Source: Marinobacter sediminum
GTDB taxonomy: Bacteria > Pseudomonadota > Gammaproteobacteria > Pseudomonadales > Oleiphilaceae
Direction of reading: 5' to 3'
NCBI RefSeq assembly: GCF_023657445.1
Contig: NZ_JAGTWY010000001.1
Coordinates: forward strand, 2,790,001-2,854,000
Length of the DNA: 64,000 nucleotides
Shown: in pieces, positions 37,345 to 45,810 of the stretch
Layout of the letters: every line of letters begins with the position of its first letter
Numbering within the stretch: the stretch's first letter is position 1
Translations under genes and position numbers: made by a program
Notes under the pieces: model-generated
Told to the model about the DNA's origin: nothing
The model's database searches: none
The model's input: the letters and a program-made list of their open reading frames with translations, nothing else

Positions 37345-37374
37345 GACAGGGCCGCCAGCGGCCCTGTCTGCTTT
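37345..37374 (+). terminator. Strong stem with T-run between binding protein and permease genes
   Basis: GACAGGGCCG (37345-37354), tetraloop CCAG, CGGCCCTGTC (37359-37368), then TGCTTTTATT. It is a perfect 10-bp stem. Because permease and ATPase genes follow in the same direction, it probably gives partial termination or 3' protection so that more binding protein than membrane parts is made. Confidence 0.75.
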
Positions 37375-37436
37375 TATTCCTAAATAACCCGATGTCCGTT
37401 GACCTGGCGGAGATACGCACAGGAACCTGACGAATC

Positions 37437-38471
37437 ATGGCTACTTACGATTCCCTTTTCTCCTCACTCGGTCTGAAAGACTGGTGTTCCGCGGGCAAGA
37501 GCGACGCCCCCATGTCGATGGCGCAACTGCTATCGAAGACAAAAGGCGAAGAAACTCCCGAAACGTCGATTTGGGATTTGCCGTTCCCCTCCATGGATGC
37601 CCTCAACGAAGCCTGTCCAAACTTTCCGCAGTCGCGGGAGCTGACCAAGGGGCTTGAAGAGGGATTCCTCGCCATCAAGGACAACCTCAGCATTATCCTT
37701 GACCCCATTACCCAACCTTTGAGCTGGGCCCTGGATGGCACCCTTTACGCAATGCTGAGCGCTCCCTGGTGGATCATCATCCCATTGCTGCTGGTGGTGG
37801 TATTTCTGGTGAGCAAATCCTGGAAACTGGTTTGCTTTGTTGCGGTCAGCTTCGCGACGTTGGCCTTCATCGATTATTACGAGTACGCCATGCAAACCCT
37901 CGGTATTATCCTGGTTTGCGCGTTCTTGTGTGTGTTGCTGGGGGTCCCCATCGGTATTGCCATGTCCCGAAGCGACATGATGCAGCGCCTTACCATTCCG
38001 GTGCTGGATATGCTGCAGACGCTGCCGCCGTTCGTATACCTGATTCCGCTGATTTTCCTGTTCAGCGTAACCGAATCGAAGCTCTACGGTATTGCCATTA
38101 TCCTCTACGCCATCGTCCCGGTAATCCGACTGACCAACCTCGGTATCCGCCTGGTAGACAAAGACGTCATTGAGGCCGCCGATGCCTTCGGCATGACACC
38201 CAGGCAAAAGCTGTACAAAGTTCAGATTCCGCTGGCACTGCCAAACATCATGGCGGGTGTAAACCAGACCATCATGATGAGTCTGGCCATGGTCGTGATC
38301 GCATCCCTGGTCTCGGCTCCTGGACTCGGTGTGCTGGTTCTGCGTGGTATCCGGAACTTGGAACTCGGTGTCGGCCTCGTTTCGGGTCTCGGCATCGTTA
38401 TCCTGGCGGTTATCCTCGACCGGGTAACCAAAGCTTCTCTGGCACGTATCAATGCCGCCCAAAAGCAGTGA
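37437..38471 (+). CDS. Betaine-type ABC transporter permease (ProW-like)
   Basis: A protein of 344 residues. A cytoplasmic N-terminal part of about 100 residues precedes the membrane domain, as in ProW. Several transmembrane helices follow (WWIIIPLLLVVVFLVS, GIILVCAFLCVLLGVPIGIAM). The inner-membrane coupling loop EAADAFGMTPRQKLYKVQIPLALPNIMAGV is the EAA motif (core AADAFGMTPRQ). It is separated from the ATPase gene by 10 bp. Functions with the neighbouring binding protein and ATPase. Confidence 0.9.
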   Translation: MATYDSLFSSLGLKDWCSAGKSDAPMSMAQLLSKTKGEETPETSIWDLPFPSMDALNEACPNFPQSRELTKGLEEGFLAIKDNLSIILDPITQPLSWALDGTLYAMLSAPWWIIIPLLLVVVFLVSKSWKLVCFVAVSFATLAFIDYYEYAMQTLGIILVCAFLCVLLGVPIGIAMSRSDMMQRLTIPVLDMLQTLPPFVYLIPLIFLFSVTESKLYGIAIILYAIVPVIRLTNLGIRLVDKDVIEAADAFGMTPRQKLYKVQIPLALPNIMAGVNQTIMMSLAMVVIASLVSAPGLGVLVLRGIRNLELGVGLVSGLGIVILAVILDRVTKASLARINAAQKQ

Positions 38472-38481
38472 GGACAGTCAC

Positions 38482-39540
38482 GTGGCAAGAGATATCAAGA
38501 TTTCAATCAAGAACCTCTACAAGATTTTTGGCCCTACGCCGGACGTAGCACTGGAGTATGTGCAACGAGGCATGAACAAGGCAGATCTGCTTGAAAAGCA
38601 GAACCACGTTCTGGGTCTCCGTGACATCAATGTGGACATGCGTGACGGTGAAATCACTGTCATCATGGGGCTCTCGGGGTCAGGCAAGTCAACGCTGATA
38701 CGTCACCTGAACCGGCTGATCGAACCGACAGCCGGTGAGATCCATTTCGATGACGAAGACGTGCTGAGCTATGACGAGTCGCAGTTACGCACCCTTCGTC
38801 GCGAGCGCATGTCCATGGTGTTCCAGAAATTCGCCCTGCTTCCGCACCGGACTGTGCTGGAGAATGCCGGAATGGCCATGGACGTTCGAGGCTTCAAAAC
38901 CGGTGACTTCGAGGGCGAAGCCAGGAAATGGCTGGCCCGGGTAGGCCTGGAAGGTAACGAAAACCAGTATCCTCACCAGTTATCGGGTGGCATGCAGCAG
39001 CGGGTGGGAATCGCGCGCGCTCTGGTTTCCAACTCTCCGATCATGCTGATGGATGAGGCATTTTCAGCGCTAGATCCACTGATCCGTTCGGACATGCAGG
39101 ATCTTTTGCTTGAGCTTCAGGAAGAACTCCACAAGACGATCGTGTTCATCACCCACGACCTCGATGAATCACTGAAGCTTGCCGATCATCTGGTCATTCT
39201 TAAAGATGGTGAAGTGATTCAGCAGGGCGATCCTCAGGACATCCTGCTCAATCCAGGCGATCCATACATCGTCGACTTCATCAGTGATATCAACCGGGCT
39301 CGTGTACTCCGCGTGCGCTCGGTCATGACCCAGCCTGACCGGGACGATATCGAGTATGCCGGAGACATCCTGGAAACGGATAATCTGGAATCTGTCCTCT
39401 CGCTGTCCAAAGGCGATACCGGGCTGACGTTCCGGGTGGTAAGGGATGGCGAGCAGGTAGGCGTCCTGACCATGAAGGATCTGACGCTTGCACTTGTTCC
39501 TACAGCGGCTTCGGGAGACAAGAGCAGCAGGGCTGCCTGA
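38482..39540 (+). CDS. Betaine-type ABC transporter ATPase (ProV-like)
   Basis: A protein of 352 residues. ALEYVQRGMNKADLLEKQNH at the start is typical of ProV. Walker A is GLSGSGKST, the signature LSGGMQQRVGIARALV, Walker B PIMLMDEAFSALDPL, and the switch His lies in FITHDLDESL. A shortened CBS-like tail follows (about 285-345). The GTG at 38482 has GAGGA 7 nt upstream and is preferred to an upstream ATG (38452). Confidence 0.9.
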   Translation: MARDIKISIKNLYKIFGPTPDVALEYVQRGMNKADLLEKQNHVLGLRDINVDMRDGEITVIMGLSGSGKSTLIRHLNRLIEPTAGEIHFDDEDVLSYDESQLRTLRRERMSMVFQKFALLPHRTVLENAGMAMDVRGFKTGDFEGEARKWLARVGLEGNENQYPHQLSGGMQQRVGIARALVSNSPIMLMDEAFSALDPLIRSDMQDLLLELQEELHKTIVFITHDLDESLKLADHLVILKDGEVIQQGDPQDILLNPGDPYIVDFISDINRARVLRVRSVMTQPDRDDIEYAGDILETDNLESVLSLSKGDTGLTFRVVRDGEQVGVLTMKDLTLALVPTAASGDKSSRAA

Positions 39541-39622
39541 CCCGGCTGACAGGTTACAAGGCTGCGGGTACAGACTATAGTTAAGGGACTGTCGAGCAAA
39601 ACGACAAACCGGTCCCTTTAAA

Positions 39623-40465
39623 ATGTCCAGAGCCTTGCTTATAGGGTTGATCCTGGTGCTGACGGCATGTTCGCCATCAGAGGATACTGTTGCTCCCGGT
39701 GCGGTGGCGAAGGTAGTCAAAACTGCGCCGGCAAACGCAACAACTGGCGAGGTACCGGGCAGACGTAAAATTATCATCGCCGCCGATCCATGGTGCCCTC
39801 ATAATTGTGCCGCCGGGGACAATCTTGAGGGCTACATGGTTGAGATAGCTCGGGAAGCATTTGCCCTGGCCAAGCTCGACATAGAGTATGTCAACATGAG
39901 CTGGGCCCGAGCGCTGCAACAGGCAAATGATGGTCATATTGACGGGGTCGTGGGGGCATTTAAAGGCGATGCCCCGGATTTTATCTTTCCCGACGAACCC
40001 TCAGGCTACTCCCAAACCACCCTGTACACCCACCCAGACAGCAGCTGGACCTGGCAAGGCGTTGAATCCCTGAGGCACCAGACACTCCTTGCGATCAATG
40101 GTTACTCTTATTCTCCAGAACTGGACGCTTACATACTGGCAAACCAGGACAATTCCGAACAGGTCTGGGTCATTTCAGGCCCCTCTCCTCTGGACCGTGC
40201 CATTGAGCTACTGGAACAAGGTAGATCGGATGTTTTCCCCGAAGATCGACGCGTCATGACATGGGCGCTTAATCACCAAAGCCGGGGAGTTTCCCTGCGA
40301 GTAGCCGGACAGTTTCCAAAGTCCCCGGTTTATATTGCCTTTTCACCGATCAATCCAGCGTCCTCCGAGCTCGCCACCACGCTCTCAAAAGGCATATTCA
40401 AGCTCCGGGATTCCGGGCGCCTGGAGCAAATTCTGGCACGCTACGGGCTTTCATGGTCAGACTGA
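39623..40465 (+). CDS. Lipoprotein solute-binding protein, SBP_bac_3 type
   Basis: A protein of 280 residues. The lipobox LILVLTAC marks Cys16, so the protein is membrane-anchored. A low-complexity linker is followed by the binding fold: KIIIAADPWCPHNCAAGDNLEG, VNMSWARALQQANDGHIDGVVG, GYSYSPELDAYI and SGRLEQILARYGLSWSD. No transport genes adjoin except the betaine system before it (82 bp). The last 25 bp overlap the convergent META gene. Ligand unknown. Confidence 0.8.
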   Translation: MSRALLIGLILVLTACSPSEDTVAPGAVAKVVKTAPANATTGEVPGRRKIIIAADPWCPHNCAAGDNLEGYMVEIAREAFALAKLDIEYVNMSWARALQQANDGHIDGVVGAFKGDAPDFIFPDEPSGYSQTTLYTHPDSSWTWQGVESLRHQTLLAINGYSYSPELDAYILANQDNSEQVWVISGPSPLDRAIELLEQGRSDVFPEDRRVMTWALNHQSRGVSLRVAGQFPKSPVYIAFSPINPASSELATTLSKGIFKLRDSGRLEQILARYGLSWSD

Positions 40466-41418
40466 AACGCTGTCATTGAGACGCCTTCCGGCGTGGACAG
40501 CACCAGCTCTCTGTGAGGCCCTATCCGGCCCCGGGATATCTGGTTCATCAGATTGAGAAAACGATCTTCCTGGGCCATCAATGACGGCGCGCATGCCATT
40601 CGGGTCGTTGCCACCTGACTGAACGTCAGGCCGCCTTCACCGCTCAACTGGTAACGACCGGCGTAATGGTTACACGATCCTCGACCCGCTACCCGACTGC
40701 CCTCCAGGAAAGCAATGGTAATCCGCGAGCTATCGATGATCCCGCCTCCGGCCAGATCCTCAACCACCCACTCAGCCCCCCTGAGCAGACGCTCCGGATC
40801 GCCGCCACAGCCCTGGAACACCTCGCCATTAACCGTCAACTGCGCCTGATTAGGGAACTGAGCGCCGGACATTGTGTCCTGGCAAAGCTGCCTTGCCACG
40901 GTGAGAGTCACTCGCATGCCGTCGGTTTCTGCCAGGAACTTCCGGCCATGCCGGTTTGCAGTCTGGAGTTCCACGGGAAGAGTGAGCGTTTTGTTCTGCT
41001 CATAGGGTCGGGTCAACGCGAGTTGATCAGCCTCTACAACAGCGTGCCAGAAAGGCTCATTACCACGGGCCTCAAAGGGCATTTCAATCGCGCCTGGCGA
41101 CAGACATTCCGGATAGGTCTGCCCACGGACAGTCAGCGTTGCACGCTCCCCCTTGCTCCAGAAACGGGTACTGTCATCGCCGGGAGCCACGTATAGTGCC
41201 CCCGAGGCGCTTTCTGAGGGCTTGAGCAATAACCGTTTATCCAGGTAATCAACCCCCAGCAGCCGACTGTCGTCATTCGCTGACACCTCAATATCCAGTT
41301 GCCCGCAGGTGTAGTGGCCGCCAATCGGTTCCTTCGGTTCGTTGACGGTGGCACAGCCAGAAAACAGGAGTCCGGCAGCGGCAACGACGGACAACGAAGA
41401 AACTCGTCGTGAGTACAT
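40441..41418 (-). CDS. Lipoprotein with COG3650-like part and META domain
   Basis: A protein of 325 residues. The lipobox AAGLLFSGCATV marks Cys near residue 20. The middle part has ARGNEPFWHAVVEADQLAL, a motif known from META-associated lipoproteins, and a C-terminal META/HslJ domain (about 215-315): WVVEDLAGGGIIDSSRITIAF, RGSCNHYAGRYQLSGEGGL and MACAPSLMAQEDRFL. Heat-shock HslJ in E. coli has this fold and is linked to novobiocin resistance. Outer-membrane role likely, function unknown. The start was set by the signal peptide. Confidence 0.82.
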   Translation of the reverse strand: MYSRRVSSLSVVAAAGLLFSGCATVNEPKEPIGGHYTCGQLDIEVSANDDSRLLGVDYLDKRLLLKPSESASGALYVAPGDDSTRFWSKGERATLTVRGQTYPECLSPGAIEMPFEARGNEPFWHAVVEADQLALTRPYEQNKTLTLPVELQTANRHGRKFLAETDGMRVTLTVARQLCQDTMSGAQFPNQAQLTVNGEVFQGCGGDPERLLRGAEWVVEDLAGGGIIDSSRITIAFLEGSRVAGRGSCNHYAGRYQLSGEGGLTFSQVATTRMACAPSLMAQEDRFLNLMNQISRGRIGPHRELVLSTPEGVSMTAFQSDHESP

Positions 41419-41572
41419 GGTCAGTTCCCTTGGTCTTGTGAAGGTCCGGCCATAGTGTAAAACTCCCTGGCGGCAGAGGCTATCCATTACCCGATTCAAC
41501 AGACTGTCGCACCGTACTTCTTATCCGGTTCGTTCAGCATTATGCTGGGAGGCCAACATCAGGAGACACCTT

Positions 41573-42319
41573 ATGGCCCTCAAGCTTTACCAGTTCGCCA
41601 TTTCCCACTATTGCGAAAAAATTCGCTGGGCTCTGGATTTCAAGGGGCTCAGTTATCAGACGACGACCCTGCTCCCTGGCCAGCATGTGAAAACGATCCG
41701 AAGATTAACCGGTCGAGAATCGTCGGTTCCGGTTCTCGATCACGACGGCCATATTATTCAGGGGTCAGCCGAAATCCTCGATTACCTCGACGAAACCTTC
41801 CCGGACCAGCCGCTGACCCCCGCCGATGCCGATAGTCGGGAGCAGGCCCTGGCCTGGGAGAAAAGACTGGATGAGGAGGCCGGCCCGGCCATCCGCTGCT
41901 ATTCCTACCATCACTTTCTGCAACGCCCGAAAGTTGTCGTGCCCATGCTGGCTGCCGGCACGCCATTCTATAACCGGATCATGCTCAGCCTGGCCTTCAG
42001 CCGCGTCGATGAACTGATGCGTAAATGGATGAAGATCAACGAGAAAACGGCGGGGCAATCACGAGAAGTGATGGAAGGTCTGCTGAAGGAACTGGCAGCG
42101 ACTTACAGCAAGCAACCTTTCCTGGCGGGCGATACGTTTACACGTGCGGACCTGACCGCAGCCGCCCTGTTCGCACCAATGTTCCAGCCTACCGAGTATC
42201 CAGTGCCCTGGCCGAAAACCAGCAAGATTCCCAAAGATATCAAGGACTGGCTGGACCAGTGGCAACCAGAGCTTGAGGTGCTTTCCAGAATCTATAAAGA
42301 CCACCGGAAACACCGCTGA
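41573..42319 (+). CDS. Glutathione S-transferase-like protein with CxxK-type motif
   Basis: A protein of 248 residues. The N-terminal fold reads MALKLYQFAISHYCEKIRWALDFKG, with Cys in YCEKIRW, and then SVPVLDHDGHIIQGSAEILDYLDE (cis-Pro and Gln-Gly-Ser). The C-terminal half is helical with FLAGDTFTRADLTAAALF. The Cys suggests thiol transfer rather than classical Tyr/Ser catalysis. It is unrelated in detail to the two GSTs further left. Substrate unknown. Confidence 0.82.
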   Translation: MALKLYQFAISHYCEKIRWALDFKGLSYQTTTLLPGQHVKTIRRLTGRESSVPVLDHDGHIIQGSAEILDYLDETFPDQPLTPADADSREQALAWEKRLDEEAGPAIRCYSYHHFLQRPKVVVPMLAAGTPFYNRIMLSLAFSRVDELMRKWMKINEKTAGQSREVMEGLLKELAATYSKQPFLAGDTFTRADLTAAALFAPMFQPTEYPVPWPKTSKIPKDIKDWLDQWQPELEVLSRIYKDHRKHR

Positions 42320-42434
42320 TCCCGGAGCGATACTGGCGTAAATCGCCAGTATTTATGGCGGAAAGCGACAAATAAAACTGTCCACAGCCATGCCACAATA
42401 GGCCCTGAACAATAACAATTCTGACAGGTCGCTT

Positions 42435-43412
42435 ATGGCTCTGACTGACATGCTCCTGGCCGTGCTCGAGAACAGCGGTATGCTGGAGCTCTGGGATACG
42501 GTTTCGCCCTGGCTGGCACTGGATGAACGGCAGCTTATCTTTGTCTTCGCAACACCGGTATTCGTGGCCGTCACACTCTGGGAATACCTGAAAATACGCC
42601 ACAACCCAAAACTGATGGATACCCGGGAAGCCGTCCGGAATTTCGCCCTTGGCGCAGGCTATCAGGTCACCGAACTGCTGTTCGCGGGCATGATCGCGTT
42701 TCCGGTCTACGCGCTTTGTTACCACTACCGGCTGTTCGATCTGGAACTCGACTGGATGACTGGCTTCCTGACCTTCCTCGGCGTCGATTTCTGCTTTTAC
42801 TGGATGCACCGGGCCAGCCACCGGATACGCTGGTTCTGGGCCGCCCATGTTGTCCATCATTCCTCTGAACGCATGAACTTCTCTACCGCCATGCGCCAGA
42901 ATGCCACCAACATCTTTAACGGCATGTGGATGTTTTACCTGCCCATGGCCCTGATCGGGTTCAACCCGGTCTGGATCGGGGTCGCCTACGCCCTGTCACT
43001 GGTCTATCAGTTCTTCATCCACACCACGCTGGTCGGCCGCCTGCCGGGGTGGGTCGAGCTGCTGTTTAACACACCCAGCCACCACCGGGTACATCACGGG
43101 CGCAACCCCGGTTACATTGATCGCAACTACGGCGGCACACTGATCATCTGGGATCGCCTGTTCGGGTCGTTCGTTGACGAGGATGCCAAGGATCCCCCCC
43201 ATTACGGCATTACCCGCCCAGTGTCCTCAAACAACCTGTTTGTGCTCTGGACCCACGAATACGTGGACCTGTTCCGCGACATGGCCCGCCCGGGCGGTCT
43301 ATTGTCACGGCTCAGACACCTTTGGAAACCACCGGAATGGGAACGTCCGGCATCAACAGACTCAGGATCACCCCATGCACGAACAGCCGCTAAAACTGAC
43401 CAGCCAGGATGA
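42435..43412 (+). CDS. Fatty acid hydroxylase/sterol desaturase family membrane enzyme
   Basis: A protein of 325 residues with about four to six hydrophobic segments. The di-iron His motifs are in order: WMHRASHR, HVVHHSSERMNFSTAMRQ and HHRVHHGRNPGYIDRNYGGTL, with IIWDRLFGSFVDED after. The pattern and size match alkylglycerol monooxygenase and bacterial C-hydroxylases of this family. It would hydroxylate a lipid tail at the membrane. Its last 38 bp overlap the hydrolase gene downstream. The exact substrate is unknown. Confidence 0.88.
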   Translation: MALTDMLLAVLENSGMLELWDTVSPWLALDERQLIFVFATPVFVAVTLWEYLKIRHNPKLMDTREAVRNFALGAGYQVTELLFAGMIAFPVYALCYHYRLFDLELDWMTGFLTFLGVDFCFYWMHRASHRIRWFWAAHVVHHSSERMNFSTAMRQNATNIFNGMWMFYLPMALIGFNPVWIGVAYALSLVYQFFIHTTLVGRLPGWVELLFNTPSHHRVHHGRNPGYIDRNYGGTLIIWDRLFGSFVDEDAKDPPHYGITRPVSSNNLFVLWTHEYVDLFRDMARPGGLLSRLRHLWKPPEWERPASTDSGSPHARTAAKTDQPG

Positions 43413-44325
43413 CCACATTATCTCCGGCACTGTTTTCTGCCCGGACACCGCCGGTGCGACTCTGGTTATCTCCCACGGAATGGCTGAACACGCTGGGCGC
43501 TACACAGACTTTGCGCGCTCGCTGGCAAACCAGGGGATTGGCGTCGTTACGTTCAACCACCGGGGCCACGGCCCCGGATGCCCCAAACATCGGCTCGGCC
43601 ATTACAGCGACAACAATGGCTGGAGCAAGGTCACCGATGATCTGCACCGGGTGCTGCTTCATACCCGTAAACGCTTTCCGGCTGTACCGCTTGTACTGAT
43701 GGGTCACAGCATGGGCTCCTTTATTGCCCAGAGCTGCGCCCAGAAGCACGGCGATTCGCTGGACGCACTGATCCTCAGTGCCACCAATCGCATCAACCGC
43801 ACCGAACTGCTGGCCTCCCGGGCTTTGATCGGTGGGATCCGAAAGCTCTACGGATGCCACCATCAAAGCCGGATCATCACCAAAATGACCTTTGGCAAAT
43901 TCAACAGCCAGTTCAAACCAAACCGTACCGAATGCGACTGGCTCAGCCGGGATACCGCCCAGGTCGACCAGTACATAGCGGACCCTCTCTGTGGGTTCAC
44001 ATGCACCACAGGGCTGTGGCATGACTTTATTCGGGGCATGCTGGCGATAGATCCGAAACAGTGGCGCAAGGACCTTCCTGTGCACCTGTTTGCCGGCACG
44101 GATGATCCGGTAGGCGAGATGGGAAATGGCATGACCCGCCATTTCCAGTCTATCCGGGATGCCGGGGTTCAACGCGTCACTCTTCGCCTGTTCAGGGGCG
44201 GACGGCATGAAATGCTGAATGAAACCAATGCCGCAGAGGTCCGTGCCTACATTCAGTCCTTGTGTGTTCCCCCGCCTCAAGGGCATGATGAAAAGCCGAG
44301 TGAAAAAAGACTGGAAACCACCTGA
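43375..44325 (+). CDS. Lysophospholipase/monoacylglycerol-lipase-like hydrolase
   Basis: A protein of 316 residues. The oxyanion motif is LVISHGMAEHAGRYTDFARSL, the nucleophile Ser in LVLMGHSMGSFIAQSCAQ, the acid in FAGTDDPVGEMGN and the His in RLFRGGRHEMLNE. The serine aminopeptidase S33/Hydrolase_4 type matches lysophospholipase L2 and monoacylglycerol lipases. The ATG at 43375 has AGGA 7 nt upstream and overlaps the lipid hydroxylase gene by 38 bp, pointing to coupled lipid chemistry. Confidence 0.85.
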   Translation: MHEQPLKLTSQDDHIISGTVFCPDTAGATLVISHGMAEHAGRYTDFARSLANQGIGVVTFNHRGHGPGCPKHRLGHYSDNNGWSKVTDDLHRVLLHTRKRFPAVPLVLMGHSMGSFIAQSCAQKHGDSLDALILSATNRINRTELLASRALIGGIRKLYGCHHQSRIITKMTFGKFNSQFKPNRTECDWLSRDTAQVDQYIADPLCGFTCTTGLWHDFIRGMLAIDPKQWRKDLPVHLFAGTDDPVGEMGNGMTRHFQSIRDAGVQRVTLRLFRGGRHEMLNETNAAEVRAYIQSLCVPPPQGHDEKPSEKRLETT

Positions 44326-45112
44326 ACAATCAGAGACTTCGCAATTGCCGTTCCTGAAACTCCAATTTATACATATCGCAGGTTTGGTTTCGCTGTTGGC
44401 CTTCAGCGGCACCTCGTTTGCAGCCGATGTCCGCCTTGCGATTGCCGCAAATTTTACCGATACCGCCCGTGAGCTCATCACGGCTTTCGCCCAGGCCAGC
44501 GGACTGGAAGCGTCGGCAAGCTTCGGATCCACCGGCAAGCTGTATGCCCAGATTCGGAACGGGGCGCCGTTTGACGCCTTCCTGGCCGCCGACAGCCGCA
44601 GGCCAGAGCTTTTGGAGGAGAATGGCCACGGGGTAACCGGCACCCGGTTTACCTATGCAAAAGGCAAACTGGTACTCTGGAGCCCGCAACGGAATGCCTT
44701 TAATCCACCGGAAGACTGGCTGGCATCGACAGGATTTGCGCGGCTCGCCATTGCCAATCCCAAGACTGCCCCCTATGGGCTGGCAGCCAAGCAGGTGCTT
44801 TCCCGCCTTAATCTCTGGGCCCCTCTGCAACCCAGGCTGGTTCGCGGCGACTCCATCGCCCAGACCTTCCAGTTCGTGGCCACCGCCAATGCCCAGGCCG
44901 GTTTTGTAGCGCTTTCTCAGGTCCTTGCCTGGGGGAATCAAGGCGGATCCCTCTGGCTTATCCCGCCGGGCCTGTATTCCCCCATTGATCAACAGGCTAT
45001 CCTGCTGTCCCATGGTGAGAAAAACGACGCTGCTCACCATTGGCTCTCATTCCTGCAAGGCGAAGAGGCCAGGAGGATCATTGAGAGGTACGGTTATGAA
45101 ACCCAACGCTGA
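44288..45112 (+). CDS. modA: Molybdate ABC transporter binding protein
   Basis: A protein of 274 residues. The family features are VRLAIAANFTDTARELITAF, SASFGSTGKLYAQIRNGAPFDAFLAADSRRPELL (Ser residues that bind the oxyanion) and AIANPKTAPYGLAAKQVL. The signal peptide is LQFIHIAGLVSLLAFSGTSFA, preceded by an unusually long basic N-terminal stretch. The ATG at 44288 fits AGGG upstream; it overlaps the hydrolase gene by 38 bp. modB follows by 20 bp. Confidence 0.92.
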   Translation: MKSRVKKDWKPPEQSETSQLPFLKLQFIHIAGLVSLLAFSGTSFAADVRLAIAANFTDTARELITAFAQASGLEASASFGSTGKLYAQIRNGAPFDAFLAADSRRPELLEENGHGVTGTRFTYAKGKLVLWSPQRNAFNPPEDWLASTGFARLAIANPKTAPYGLAAKQVLSRLNLWAPLQPRLVRGDSIAQTFQFVATANAQAGFVALSQVLAWGNQGGSLWLIPPGLYSPIDQQAILLSHGEKNDAAHHWLSFLQGEEARRIIERYGYETQR

Positions 45113-45132
45113 TCGGTAATCTGGTCGATATC

Positions 45133-45810
45133 ATGCACACATACTGGGAGCCCGTGTGGCTCACACTGAAACTTGCCGGTTTTACCACGGCCCTGCTGCT
45201 GTTGATTGGCACCCCCATTGCCTGGTGGCTGGCACGAAGCCAGCACTGGCTGAGGCAACCTGTTGCTGCCGTCGTCGCCCTGCCGCTGGTATTACCGCCC
45301 ACCGTTCTCGGCTTTTACCTGCTGATTCTGATGGGCCCCGAGGGCCTGGTCGGCAGGCTGACCGAACAGATAGGACTGGGTTTGCTTCCTTTTACATTCG
45401 AAGGCCTGGTGATTGCCTCGGTTATTTATTCACTGCCGTTTACAGTCCAGCCTCTGCAAAACGCCTTTCAGACAGTCAACCAGCAACTCCTGGAAGCCGC
45501 AGCGACGCTTCGGGCCTCACCTATGGACCGTTTCTTTTCAGTGGTGGTGCCCCTGGCTCGCCCCGGTTTTCTCACTGCATGCGTATTAACCTTCGCGCAT
45601 ACCATCGGCGAGTTTGGTGTCGTTCTGATGATTGGCGGTAACATACCAGGCGAGACCAAGGTGCTCTCTGTCGCAATCTATGATCATGTGGAATCCCTGG
45701 AGTATACCCAGGCCCACTGGCTGGCGGCCGGCATGGTCGTTTTCTCATTCGTGGTCCTGGTCGCCCTGTATTCGCTCAATGGTCGGTTACAGTCCGGGAT
45801 GGTGAAATGA
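45133..45810 (+). CDS. modB: Molybdate ABC transporter permease
   Basis: A protein of 225 residues with five to six hydrophobic helices. LKLAGFTTALLLLIGTPIAW, VVALPLVLPPTVLGFYLLIL, the EAA-type loop LLEAAATLRASPMDRFFSVVVPLARPG and FAHTIGEFGVVLMIGGNIPGETK are ModB hallmarks (given by their cores). The stop overlaps the modC ATG (ATGA). Confidence 0.95.
   Translation: MHTYWEPVWLTLKLAGFTTALLLLIGTPIAWWLARSQHWLRQPVAAVVALPLVLPPTVLGFYLLILMGPEGLVGRLTEQIGLGLLPFTFEGLVIASVIYSLPFTVQPLQNAFQTVNQQLLEAAATLRASPMDRFFSVVVPLARPGFLTACVLTFAHTIGEFGVVLMIGGNIPGETKVLSVAIYDHVESLEYTQAHWLAAGMVVFSFVVLVALYSLNGRLQSGMVK

Noticed and set aside
44219..44287. Longer start for modA
   Set aside because: It would add 23 residues inside the hydrolase gene and push the signal peptide far from the N-terminus.
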